The position numbers were made by a program, and so were the translations under genes. The notes beneath the pieces were generated by a model that ran no database searches, was not told where the DNA came from, and was given only the letters and a program-made list of their open reading frames with translations. Of a stretch of 64,000 nt of DNA, positions 55,148 to 64,000 are shown piece by piece. Each line of letters begins with the position of its first letter. The stretch's first letter is position 1. This stretch comes from Thozetella sp. PMI_491 (lineage: Eukaryota; Ascomycota; Sordariomycetes; Chaetosphaeriales; Chaetosphaeriaceae). The stretch covers positions 466,137 to 530,136 of the forward strand of contig MU270052.1 in assembly GCA_021432635.1 (NCBI GenBank). The letters run 5' to 3'.

Positions 55148-56401
55148 ATGGATCCTTTTTCTCTCACGGTGGGCTCCCTCTCCCTTTTAGATGCCATATT
55201 AACAACGGCAGAGTGGATATCATCGTACATACACACGTACCGCAGCGCTAGAACAGAGCTATCTGCTGCGAATGAACAACTAACACACCTACGGTTACTT
55301 CTCGACCTCATCCCCCACCAGCCGGAAGGTAGCCCTTGTGTTGGCTGGACCGACGCCGAGAAAGCGATCTCCCACCATGTCAACAAGTGCTCCAACCTCG
55401 TACATCACCTCAACCAACTTGTTTGCAGTATGAAGATGGAACCGCTTGTCTGGGCATTGAAGGGTAAAAAGGAAGTAGACGCCCTGAAAAACCAGCTGAA
55501 GGAACAAATAAACAATCTTCGAATGAGTATTGATATATCTACAAGGCATGATGTCGAGAGAGGCCCGGCAGTTTTGACGGGGGCGTATTCTAACGGGTGA
55601 TAGTAGCCGAACTGCCCGGGATTTAAGAGTGATACATCCAACCTACTTCGTCAAATGCATGACTTGCGGCTGCAGCTAGCAGCGCAGCCAAACGCGATAC
55701 CACTTTCCGACTTGTTCCAGGATATGGACGCCGATGGCTGTGACCAAGGCACCGCAACTCAGCAGGAAACAGCAATGGGCTGGAGCAGCACTGAAGGGGA
55801 GTTTGCAGTGGATTCTCAGGCTTCGAATTGGAGACTGGATAGGTAAAAGTCGTAGTTCCCCAATACTGACGAGGCTTACAATGCGCATAGCTCCTGGGCG
55901 TCTACATTTTCTACGGCTGTCAACTCGGCACCTTCTCCTGGAGATACCCTTAGTCACTGTAGCAGCCCATCATCGCTAGGCTCCCCAGCCTATATCGGAG
56001 ACCGGACGGACGATATAATTCCTTGCCAGTCCGCCTCCCGGCTCTCCGAGGAAGGCCAGATGTATGCAAACTGGCCCTGGGGGGCGCCACAGGATCCCGC
56101 ACAGCAACCCAAAGCAACTGTGAAAGCGGCAAACTTACACAGCGCTCTCTGGAACATTTCTGGCAGAGAAGGGAATTCGGTTAGAGCGCAAGATGAGACG
56201 GGGCCCGAAAATAACAGCGTGAGAGCCACTAAAGAAGACGGTATACGAGCCCAGTTCAAGCGGCAAGTCTCCCTGCTAGCACCACCGCAGCGTATAACGC
56301 GGCAGCAGGTACGCCCAGTTTTCGAGAAGCCGGCGAGAAGTGAAAAGGGACAGGAAATCGTTCGCCAAGTGAGGGAAATGCTGCAGAAGAATGGGAAATA
56401 G
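55148..56401 (+). CDS. protein with fungal STAND N-terminal domain, no NTPase
   Basis: The first exon (from 55148) encodes MDPFSLTVGSLSLLDAILTTAEWI, a helical domain of about 130 residues found at the N-terminus of many fungal STAND/ankyrin proteins. Proposed exons are 55148-55552, 55607-55842 and 55891-56401, giving 383 aa; the second junction is sound (split AGC codon). The first intron is uncertain: phase and the CTAAC branch favour 55553-55606, but its donor GTCGAG is weak, and the frame otherwise stops at 55600. The middle and C-terminal parts are Ser/Gln/Pro-rich and probably disordered, ending in a charged helix (EKGQEIVRQVREMLQKNGK). No NACHT, NB-ARC, ankyrin or WD region follows, so it is a short stand-alone form or the remains of a larger gene. 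Function unknown. Confidence 0.6.
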
Positions 56402-56903
56402 CTGCTTAGCAACGGCCACTACGTTTCGGGTTCAGATCAACCCACTTCGACAGTTGGAGTCGGGCAGGGTCCCTACAGCACCCCTTGGGCGGTGTAAACA
56501 AAACACAGAAAGTCTGGGTGGGCAATAGCGCATGCGACTGCAGGCAGTCAGCCTGCATCCGCGCGCACGTTGTATTGGTACTTGGGTACTTGCATCCATG
56601 CGCCCTATTCCAAAATTGGAGATTCCGCTCTCGAGGTATTCATAATGTCCAAACACTAAAGCAAGAAAGAGACATTGCTGTTGTCTCGTCGACTACAAGT
56701 CGCCACCAGCTCCTGTGTGGGTCTTCCAGATAGTAAATGCCATACTCATCCAAAACCGTAACTCCAGAATTGCACAAGGCCGCTCCGTTGCCCGTTCGCA
56801 CGGGGCCATGATAACATAAAATGCAGATGGATCGGCAACGACTGGCCGTAGGGATAGATGCTCATGCATCCTTCGAATCCGGGGTGTGAGAGCCATACGC
56901 TCG
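56402..56903. other. convergent 3' intergenic spacer
   Basis: About 500 bp between the STAND-N-domain gene and the NMN adenylyltransferase gene. I see no gene in it. Confidence 0.5.
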
Positions 56904-58004
56904 TCATGCCTTAGTAGACGAAGAAGGCTCGGCACTGGCGTCGGCCGCGTTCTTTTCGTTGCCAGACTCCCTCTGCCCGGGTTCATGGAACAGACCGTGC
57001 CGCTCGATGTAATCGACGACTCCATCGGGAACCAGATAGCGAACACTCAAGTCCTAGTTATATTTTTAGTAACTTAGCCCCGTCTCGCAGCAGCGGTAGG
57101 GGAGAGGAGAGCAAAGACGAACCTTCTTGAGGAACAATCGGATCTTGGTGGAGCTGATGTCGTTGACGACCACTTGCTGGATGATCCAAATATTTCCCTC
57201 GTACTGGCGCAGCGAGGCTAGGGCCTCGTCGACATCGGTGCCCGAGCGCTCGATGATGAAGGCGCCGTACTCGCCGAGGATGACGTCCAGATCGGCGGGC
57301 GCCCAGAGGCCGGGCTCACCCATAGACATGACCAAGTCGGCCCCTGCCAGCAGGGCGATGCGGGCCTTCTTCATGGTTCCATCGGTGCCACGGATGCCGC
57401 CGATCACGGTGTTGATCTCGTGGTCGAAGTGGCGCAGAACTGTCGCCGTGGGCACGTACTCGGGGTTGCCCTCGGCGTCACAGCTCACCGTCTCGAAGGG
57501 ATCGACCATGAGCCAGGAGGACGGGGCGATGGCGGCCGCACACATGTTGACTCGGTGGTGGCCGGCGGCCAGGCCAACCTTCTTGTAACCATCCGAGACG
57601 GGACTCAGGTAGCCGCCGACGACCTCAAAGTTCGTGTTGAACCGGATGTAGTCGGATGCCATCTCAAACATGCGCAGGTGTAGGTACGTGACTGGGCTAA
57701 AGGAGCCTGGAGAAGGGAGTCAGTACCGTTGGTGCTCCCGAAGTTCACAGCCGGCTAAGGCTAGGGAGAAACCAAAAGGTCCTTAGGGTCCCTGGAGCAC
57801 GTAGCAGGTGCCACGAGGGGGGAAAAAAAACCACTAAAAAAAAAACTTACCACATGCAACGAGGACCAAGGGAGTCTTCCCAGGTTGCCTCTGCTCCCGC
57901 CGGAGCTTGTCGCTGGGAAATCGATACTGTGCCATTGCGTTGAGCAGGCTGCCCTCGGGGGCTTGGGCCTGGGGTTGTGTTTGCTGCTGTGCTTGGGAGG
58001 ACAT
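56904..58004 (-). CDS. NMA1: nicotinamide/nicotinate mononucleotide adenylyltransferase
   Basis: Exons 58004-57851, 57706-57123 and 57053-56904 give 295 aa; both junctions keep phase (first rebuilds VACGSFSPVTYLHLRMFE). That block is the nucleotidyltransferase GSFxPxTxxHL signature with the catalytic His. Further motifs are VGGYLSPVSDGYKK, HHRVNMCAAAI, LLAGADLVMSMGEPGLW and the C-terminal ISSTKIR. These define eukaryotic NMNAT, which makes NAD+ (or deamido-NAD) from NMN or NaMN and ATP. The N-terminal 40 residues are Gln/Pro-rich and not conserved. The first intron (144 bp) is the longest here. It begins GTAAG followed by ten T and, five bases on, eight more T on the coding strand, which is unusual. 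The last exon ends in a Ser/Ala-rich tail. Confidence 0.95.
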
Positions 58005-60508
58005 GGCGGCAGTAGGCAATGGGGGCCTGCGAAGGTGCGAGGTGGAAGAAGAGGCGAACGAGGTCGAGGGTTGGTGGTGGCGGGCTGCGAAGCCGCTGCC
58101 GGGTGACGCAAGTAGCGCAGCGAGCAAGGGCCGGATGCGGCGGGGTTGTCTGAACTGCCGCGCCAGCGACCGGAACGCTGCCACTGTACTCACTATGCTG
58201 TAGAAAGCCCCCAAGAATAAAAATAAAAAATAAAATAAAAGGGGACAAGCGAAGAGTTCCACAAGACGCTCGCCTCTGGATTGATAGGTGGGTAGGGAGT
58301 AGTAGTCAGCGCCAAAAGGTGTGCGCCTGGGCAGAAGAAAAAGCTGGCAGAGCCTGCGGAGGCGGGAGTTTCCAGTAGTTGTCTGTGGGCAGCAGGCAAG
58401 GCCGCTAGAGTCGAAAACCGCTCGGGGCAATGGAATGACTAAACGCTGCGAGGTGGTGCTCGGAGGGGGGGAGCGAGCGGGCGCGTGGGGCAGGATGGCT
58501 CTTAAACTTGAGCCCAGAACTAGGCTTGCTAGGTCATACCCAATATCCCGCCGGGGCGCACGCCGTGTTCGGGGAATGGAGGGGGAGGAGGCGGGCCTTT
58601 CGCAAGTCTGAGTGGATTCAAGAACCCACTTTAAAGTCGCGCAATGCGGGCAAAGAAAGGCTTTTGCTAGCTAAAAGCCGAAGTTTAATCCAACGGAGCA
58701 CAGCTCGGAGCTCGCCCGGTTGCTCCGCTACGGAGCAGAAACAAGAAGAAGGTAGGGGGGAGGCAAGGGAAGGGGAGGGGAGGGGAAAGAGGGCTGGTCG
58801 CTCGGGAACTAGGTCGATTTGGAAGTTTCCCCCTCTTCGTGTCTTTATGAAAGAGAGACGTCAGCCGCCGGCGTGGGATGAAGCTGCTTAGGTGTCCGGC
58901 CTGGCTGTCTGGCTGCCCTATAGCCGTGCGGCCCTGCCGTTGCTGGCCTAAGGGAAGGGTGCTCGACGGGCGTGGGTGAGCACTGCCAAATGAGGGGTCG
59001 ATAAGCTCCGGGATGACTCCAGGGCCTTCCCTGAGCCGCAAGATGCACGCAGGCTGTGGCGAATGCAAGCCTCCCAACCGTAACACAGAGGAGGAAGGCG
59101 ACCCTAGCCAACCTAGACGATGCAAAGGTGTCGCGCAGCCATTACGGCCGGATCGGTGGAACTCGCCTGATTGGGTGGCTTTCTACAAGAAGACTACGTG
59201 GAAAAAGCACATGGCGCGGTGGTCAGCGGGTTAGGCAGGCCGAGAGGCTTAAGCAAACCCCAGCCATTGCTGCCTCAAGTACATCTTTCACCCCGGGTCT
59301 GCGAACGTCTATATGGTATTGTTAGGCTCCTGCCTGGCGGGCCCTGGACTTTTGGCTTTTGGGAGCAAACGGTTTCACAGTCGAGAGGAGGCAGGTGGCT
59401 CTTGCCTTCCCTTTCCATCCCGGCATGCCAGGCAGGCTAGGCAGGCTAGGCTCCAAAAATGCCTCTGATACCGCTGGAACGGGCCCGTGAGTCAGACGTC
59501 ACACAACGCTTCCTGCCATGCACCCGGTCCTTGCGTGCCCGAAGACCACTCTGGGGAGCGACAGAGCTAGGAGAGCATCCAAACAATCGGCATCCGTAGC
59601 TGTCCCACACCCTGGAAGCACTACGTCAGTCTCGTAACGAATGAATGGCCAATCTCGCGCCGAGGCGCCCGTCGAGACTGGCTGCGGCCATCGGCAGAGC
59701 ACCAAAGGCGGCAGAAGGAATCCATGATCGCCGCTCAGGGTCCGATAATCTTTTCCCCTCTCAAACTCTAGGTAGGCCCCCAAGGCCTCCCCCCCTTTCT
59801 CCCTTCCCCCACACCTCACCAAGCAGAAAAAGTGCACCATTTTTTCAGAGACGCTTATGAGGGGGCGAGACGAGCGGGGGGGGACAACCAAGCAACGCAA
59901 GCCTGCGTTTGCTGCCCATCGTGCCAATGGCGCCCCCCCCACCCGCGCTGGCATCTGCATCAAGTCTCTCTTAGTCAGGGCCCACCCATTGGAAGCTCTG
60001 GGACGTCCCAAGCACATCAGCTCGGTTTGGTCCTGTGAGGTCTTGAAACAGCCAAATGTGGGGGGTCTCGCCGTCGTGTCCTGCACGTCAGTATCTTAAG
60101 CCTTTGCGTAGGGCTCGGCTCCCACCTGCAGACCACGGCCTCGATCGCGCGGTTCCGCCCGGGTCACATGGCCTGCCACTCCGGGTTGCACCTAGATCTT
60201 GCGCAGACCACCAGATCTGATCTCGCCAAGTCCTGAGTGGCAAAAGCTCTATCTCACCAAGGACCGGTACGATGAGCTAATCGTGCGAGCTCCGCACATC
60301 GACACCGGCTTTCCGAGCATGTGCATATTCAAGAGCTAAATTAGATTCCTAACCATACTCTAGTAACACAGCGAAGTATGACGGCCCTTCCCGGAAACCC
60401 GCATCATGTGCGACAGGAACTGCACAACGCTTTTCTTCTCCAAATAGGAATCGTGGCTTCGTAGCCCGTAGTCTCGTACTTCCGAGCGAATGCAGCGGGA
60501 ACAGTCCC
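58005..60508. other. 2.5-kb non-coding gap
   Basis: It holds the NMA1 promoter on its left side and the 3' UTR of the split-barrel/reductase gene on its right. Contents include A-rich tracts at 58216-58240, a G-rich tract at 58755-58793 and a short tandem of AGGCAGGCT-like units at 59431-59450. No domain-bearing frame was found; a 195-codon minus frame near 59499-60086 looks accidental. Confidence 0.5.
58755..58793 (+). other. G-rich tract with G-quadruplex potential
   Basis: Within 39 bases there are six runs of three or more G separated by one to five bases, mostly A-containing. This fits the G3+N1-7 pattern for an intramolecular quadruplex. It lies about 750 bp upstream of the NMA1 start. 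Confidence 0.7.
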
Positions 60509-62602
60509 TCAATAATTAAAGTTTTCAGACACCACCTCCTGGCCCTCCAGCCACGGGAGAATCGTCTTATGCATCTCCGGGGCCGCACACACATAGAACT
60601 TAGGAGCCTTCCCCCCGCCGGCCAGCGCGAGCAGGTCCTCTCTCACCATCCTCCTCCCCACGGTGACCTCCGCGCCGAGCTCCCTGGCTTTGGCGACTGA
60701 TTCCTTCGGGGCCTGCATCTTCCCCGTGACGATCAGGTGTGTGCGCTCCGCCAGCCCAGGGATCTTCTGCCATGTGTCGAGCGCGAGAGCTAGGTCGTCA
60801 CCCCGCAGGCCCCAGACGACGCGCAGCCCGTCCTGGCTTCCGCCCGCCCGGGACTCGGCCGCTAGGACTCCTGAGGCTTGCGCCAGCAGGGGCGTGACGC
60901 CGACCCCTCCAGCCACGAACACGGGTCTCTCCCGCGGTGCTTCGTTCGTGGGAAGCCAGAAGCTCTCTTCGCCCCCAAACCCAAGAACCGGCAGGGACAG
61001 GGGCACGCGCATGTTATGCCGCCACAGCAAGTTCGTGGCCGGGCCGTTCTTCCTCGCCGTGATCTCTAGCTTCGTCCCTTTTCCTACCACTGCGTCCTGC
61101 CCGGGAGCCTCCGTCTCCGGGGGCAGATTCGAGATTGTGAATGTCCTGATAAAGTCATCGTTCAAGCTGGTCGGGTCATCGTCTCTCATGTGGCTCCATC
61201 CATGGTCTAACTCTTCGCTAAAGTCAAACGTGACGTGCTGCCCGGGGTGCCATGCCTTCAGCGGTGCCGCTCCGCGTTCAGGCTCTAGCTCGAACGTGAA
61301 CCGCGAGATACTGGGCGTGAGGATCTGCCTCTCAACGAGCCGTGCTGTCGCAATCGCCGTCGAGGAGGCGTCCTTGGTACCCCCCACCGGAGACTCGCTG
61401 GCGAGCCGCCGCACTGGAGGGTTGTACGGTGATTGCTCAACTCGTTTGCCCCGAAACGGAAGGCTATCTTTGACGAAGCTCGCTGCATGAACACGGATCT
61501 TCACGGCGACCTTGATGTGTGGTAGGATCGCAGAAGCTGCAGCACCGACAAGCACTTCGGTGGTGCCTGTGAGATAGAGCATGTCGGAAGTTTCGAAATC
61601 GGGGATGGCGATCCCGATCTTAGGGTTTGTGTAGAGATTTCCTAGAGTTTGATATAGGCGGTTGCCTGAATATTCCGGGTACACAAGTGTGACCTCCTCT
61701 GGTGTGTTGTGTAGGACGCGGATGAACCCCTGCGGCCCCCCTCGGTGGTTCGTGTCCATTGTCTCGCCGTTGGTGGATGACAGGAAGAAGAGGTCCGCAT
61801 TTTCGATCAGATCAAGAGCCTCTTGCGGCAGTGGGAGCGAGTCGGACACGAGCTTTGGAGATGGGACATGCGGCTTGATGTCTTTCCTGTTGAGGTACTT
61901 TGGACAGTTGCCCAGAGCTTCCTGGACCACCATGGCAACCTGCATCTCGCCTACAGTACCGTCATCCTCTCCGTTCGCACCCGGCCGCGGCATGACCGCG
62001 CCGACGAGCATCCTGCCCGCGAGCTTCACTCGGTCTCGCGTCTCGAGGTCGATACTCAAGCCCGCCATCAGCTTTGGCCCTGTCTGCTCATCCGGCTTCA
62101 CCATGTCCCCCGCCGGCACCTTCCCGACCAGAGCTTGCACCACGGGGTCGTATTTCCGATCTACCACGGTCTGCGCGCCGAGAATGTTCTGGGCGATGGG
62201 TCTGGTGAAGCCTCTCTCGCCGCCCCATACGGTCGTCCAAGGGCGCCCCTCGTCATCCAGCGCTCCGAAGCCCACGAGTGAGGACTCCGCAACTCGGTAG
62301 GCATAGGATGCCGGCAGGCCGACGGCTGTCGGATTCTGGCGCATGCTGGTCGGCACACGGAGGAGCTTGTGCATGGCCAGCTCCCCGGGATGCCACCCGT
62401 TCGAGTGCTTGTGGATGGCCGTCATGTTGTTAGATAAGATGAACGCAGGTGGTGTTTCGAGAGGGTTGAGTTCGTAAAATGAGATGAAGGGATCGAGAAG
62501 ATGGAAATCTGGATGCCACTGTGGTGCTTCTTGGGCAGCGGCGAGCGGGATCGAAAGGGATGCAGCTGTGGCTATGAGTAAGGACACGCAGCGAGGCACC
62601 AT
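60509..62602 (-). CDS. FMN split-barrel / ferredoxin-reductase fusion oxidoreductase
   Basis: Single exon, 697 aa from the first ATG. Residues about 60-370 resemble the pyridoxamine-phosphate-oxidase-like FMN split barrel (WHPGELAMHKLL; ADLFFLSSTNG; NHRGGPQGFIRV; YPEYSGNRLYQTLGNL). Residues about 415-697 are a flavohemoglobin-type reductase: RTFTISNLPP for FAD binding near 500, FVAGGVGVTPLLAQ for NAD(P)H near 580, and FYVCAAPEMHKTI near the end. No 2Fe-2S motif follows. The reaction is unknown; electrons presumably pass from NAD(P)H through FAD to the FMN or a substrate in the barrel. The first 24 residues look like a secretion signal (MVPRCVSLLIATAASLS, AAAQ). The conserved part starts near Met60 (62425), so the true start may be there and the upstream codons may be leader. 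Confidence 0.8.
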   Translation of the reverse strand: MVPRCVSLLIATAASLSIPLAAAQEAPQWHPDFHLLDPFISFYELNPLETPPAFILSNNMTAIHKHSNGWHPGELAMHKLLRVPTSMRQNPTAVGLPASYAYRVAESSLVGFGALDDEGRPWTTVWGGERGFTRPIAQNILGAQTVVDRKYDPVVQALVGKVPAGDMVKPDEQTGPKLMAGLSIDLETRDRVKLAGRMLVGAVMPRPGANGEDDGTVGEMQVAMVVQEALGNCPKYLNRKDIKPHVPSPKLVSDSLPLPQEALDLIENADLFFLSSTNGETMDTNHRGGPQGFIRVLHNTPEEVTLVYPEYSGNRLYQTLGNLYTNPKIGIAIPDFETSDMLYLTGTTEVLVGAAASAILPHIKVAVKIRVHAASFVKDSLPFRGKRVEQSPYNPPVRRLASESPVGGTKDASSTAIATARLVERQILTPSISRFTFELEPERGAAPLKAWHPGQHVTFDFSEELDHGWSHMRDDDPTSLNDDFIRTFTISNLPPETEAPGQDAVVGKGTKLEITARKNGPATNLLWRHNMRVPLSLPVLGFGGEESFWLPTNEAPRERPVFVAGGVGVTPLLAQASGVLAAESRAGGSQDGLRVVWGLRGDDLALALDTWQKIPGLAERTHLIVTGKMQAPKESVAKARELGAEVTVGRRMVREDLLALAGGGKAPKFYVCAAPEMHKTILPWLEGQEVVSENFNY

Positions 62603-63540
62603 GCGCCTGCCAAGATATCGCTTAGAGGTAGAGCAAACAGTTCACACATTCACTTATTTTCTTGCGGTTTGGAAAAGCGTCCCTTGGCTAGGAATGCCAG
62701 GTCATATCGAGTGTGATGTAATTGCACAATTTGGGCTACCTCTACTCCGTGGCGAATGCGTCCATGCCAGATATTTATCGCGCAACAGCGCAACGCCCGA
62801 GCACTTGGCACTGTCCAAGCCCATCCCGTATGTTGCGGTTGTGACGTGCACGCATGGATTTCGGGGACTGGTGGCTTTGCGATTGACAAATCGGTGGCTA
62901 TAGGCCGCTCGAGGCAACGGAAGCTCGAGCTAATGAAATAGTAGCATCCCTTTTGGGGACGTTTTCCCGCAGCAAATGCGAGCACGACACTAAGGTATGG
63001 ACTATGAACCAAGCAAAAGCCGCCGGGCAGATCCCGGTGAGCCAGTAGGAGGCGGAAGCGCGGATTACACAGCATCCATTCTCCCCCGCAGCAAGACGTC
63101 AACGGCCGATGAAAAGGTCTTAGCAACTAGGCCACAGCACGTAACAAGCCCGAGAGTTCCCCGCAAAAAGATGTTCCGCGGCGAGCTCGTTTTGCTCTCC
63201 TAAGCATTGCAACCTACGGCGGGCATCCCGTGGCGGATGAGATTATACGCAATCACATGACACGCCGCGACCGCAAAGACCATGTCAGGGTTGTGAGTTT
63301 GTCATGTACAATTCTCCTATGTACTAATACAGGTTGCCCAGGGGCCGACCTGGCTAAAAGACTCTATGAAATCTCGCTTGAAATGCCCAAAATCCTTTCC
63401 TTCTTGCGCACATCCCGGTTCCGGTGCGATATGATTCGCTATAGGCAGAGACAGCTAACATCCAACAGCATCGAGCGCCATCATTACGTCTAGACCATTA
63501 TGGGCCTGGGTATCTACCGCAGCTTCTTCCCAAATGCACA
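62603..63540. other. intergenic region upstream of the fusion oxidoreductase gene
   Basis: About 940 bp with no supported gene. It contains the promoter of the minus-strand fusion gene on the left and the 3' UTR of the right-edge gene. A 158-codon minus frame is of random composition. Confidence 0.45.
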
Positions 63541-64000
63541 TTAGTACCTAGGGCCTGGTCCCCTCTCCATATCCTGGTTCCATCCGTTTCCATACCCGCC
63601 CCTAGGCCCCGGCCGTTGGCTGTTGGCAGTGTCGGGGCGGTTGGGGTTGGGATAGCCATAGTCACCGCCTGGCTGTTGCGCGAACGGCTGGCTGGGCATG
63701 CTCCTCAGCGATCCGATGCTGCCATTTTGCTGATGCTGGGGCATGGGGGCCGTCATGTTTCTCAACGGAGGGTACGGCTGGGGGCCCCTTGGGGGCATTG
63801 GATTGGTGGCACTCCGCTGCGGATAGCCGTTGGGTCCCATCGGAGACTGCGGCGCACCCCGGTACGAGTTCATCGATGGGGCCGGGCTAGAGCGCCCGGT
63901 GGGGTAATCATTGAATCCGGATCCATTGGATCCGGATCTGCTGTTCATGTGCGGGGTGGGGCCCGGGTAGCCCCTTGGGCCTTGGTTCGCTGGCGATCGA
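63541..64000 (-). CDS. C-terminus of a Pro/Gly/Asn-rich protein (partial)
   Basis: The frame stays open to the right edge of the window (reads SPANQGPRGYPGPTPHM at the edge) and stops at 63541. It therefore encodes the last roughly 150 residues of a larger protein whose start lies outside. The segment is low in complexity, rich in Pro, Gly, Asn, Gln, Ser and Tyr, with repeated RG/PRG/YP motifs and the end GNGWNQDMERGPGPRY. Such tails are disordered and are common in RNA-binding or signalling proteins. No domain is present, so the family cannot be named. Confidence 0.65.
   Translation of the reverse strand, partial: RSPANQGPRGYPGPTPHMNSRSGSNGSGFNDYPTGRSSPAPSMNSYRGAPQSPMGPNGYPQRSATNPMPPRGPQPYPPLRNMTAPMPQHQQNGSIGSLRSMPSQPFAQQPGGDYGYPNPNRPDTANSQRPGPRGGYGNGWNQDMERGPGPRY

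Noticed and set aside
59499-60086. 195-codon minus-strand frame downstream of the fusion oxidoreductase
   Set aside because: No domain or membrane pattern; crosses homopolymer runs; most likely accidental.

Overview
The window looks like a chromosome segment of a filamentous ascomycete, most likely a Sordariomycete close to Sordariales. The genes carry short introns (about 50-145 bp) with GTRNGT donors and CTAAC-like branch points. The gene content is typically fungal: a HET-domain protein, a PDR-type ABC transporter, a TOK-type potassium channel, a Kar5-like karyogamy protein, a DUF3176 protein and a carboxymuconate cyclase very like the Neurospora enzyme. There are no prokaryotic operons, no CRISPR array and no recognisable tRNA or rRNA gene. 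Exon boundaries were worked out by hand from splice signals and reading phase. In almost every multi-exon model the spliced length divides exactly by three.

Layout. 0.5-2.5 kb: HET-domain gene, followed by a more AT-rich, gene-poor stretch (2.5-5.6 kb) holding two decayed direct-repeat copies that may have been through RIP. 5.6-19 kb: full-size ABCA-type transporter (+), alpha/beta hydrolase (-), TOK potassium channel (+), JmjC/cupin-8 protein (-) and CK2 beta subunit (+). 19-23.3 kb: long non-coding gap. 23.3-31.4 kb: PDR/ABCG transporter (+), then on the minus strand a five-exon DUF3176 membrane protein and, downstream of it, a detached C-terminal fragment of a second such protein. 31.4-34.2 kb: gap. 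34.2-48.2 kb: sulfite reductase flavoprotein (MET10-like, -), copper P-type ATPase (CCC2-like, +), C3HC/Rsm1 zinc-finger protein (-) and 3'(2'),5'-bisphosphate nucleotidase (HAL2/MET22-like, +). 48.4-58 kb: mitochondrial ribosomal protein uL6m (-), Kar5-like protein (+), carboxymuconate cyclase (-), a protein with the N-terminal domain of fungal STAND proteins (+) and NMN adenylyltransferase (-). 58-60.5 kb: gap with a G-rich tract. 60.5-62.6 kb: split-barrel/ferredoxin-reductase fusion (-). 63.5-64 kb: the C-terminus of a proline/glycine-rich protein running off the right edge.

How the genes relate. Most are independent housekeeping genes arranged as divergent and convergent pairs. One functional link is visible: MET10 and HAL2/MET22 both serve sulfate assimilation (sulfite reduction, and removal of the PAP made by PAPS reductase) and lie 10 kb apart. 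Efflux and ion-transport genes are frequent (ABCA, PDR, TOK, CCC2). I see no secondary-metabolite cluster and no clearly novel multi-gene system. The most unusual items are the DUF3176 tail remnant, the membrane-anchored form of the PAP phosphatase, the possible secreted or alternative-start form of the split-barrel/reductase fusion, the STAND N-terminal domain without its NTPase, and the decayed repeat region beside the HET gene.
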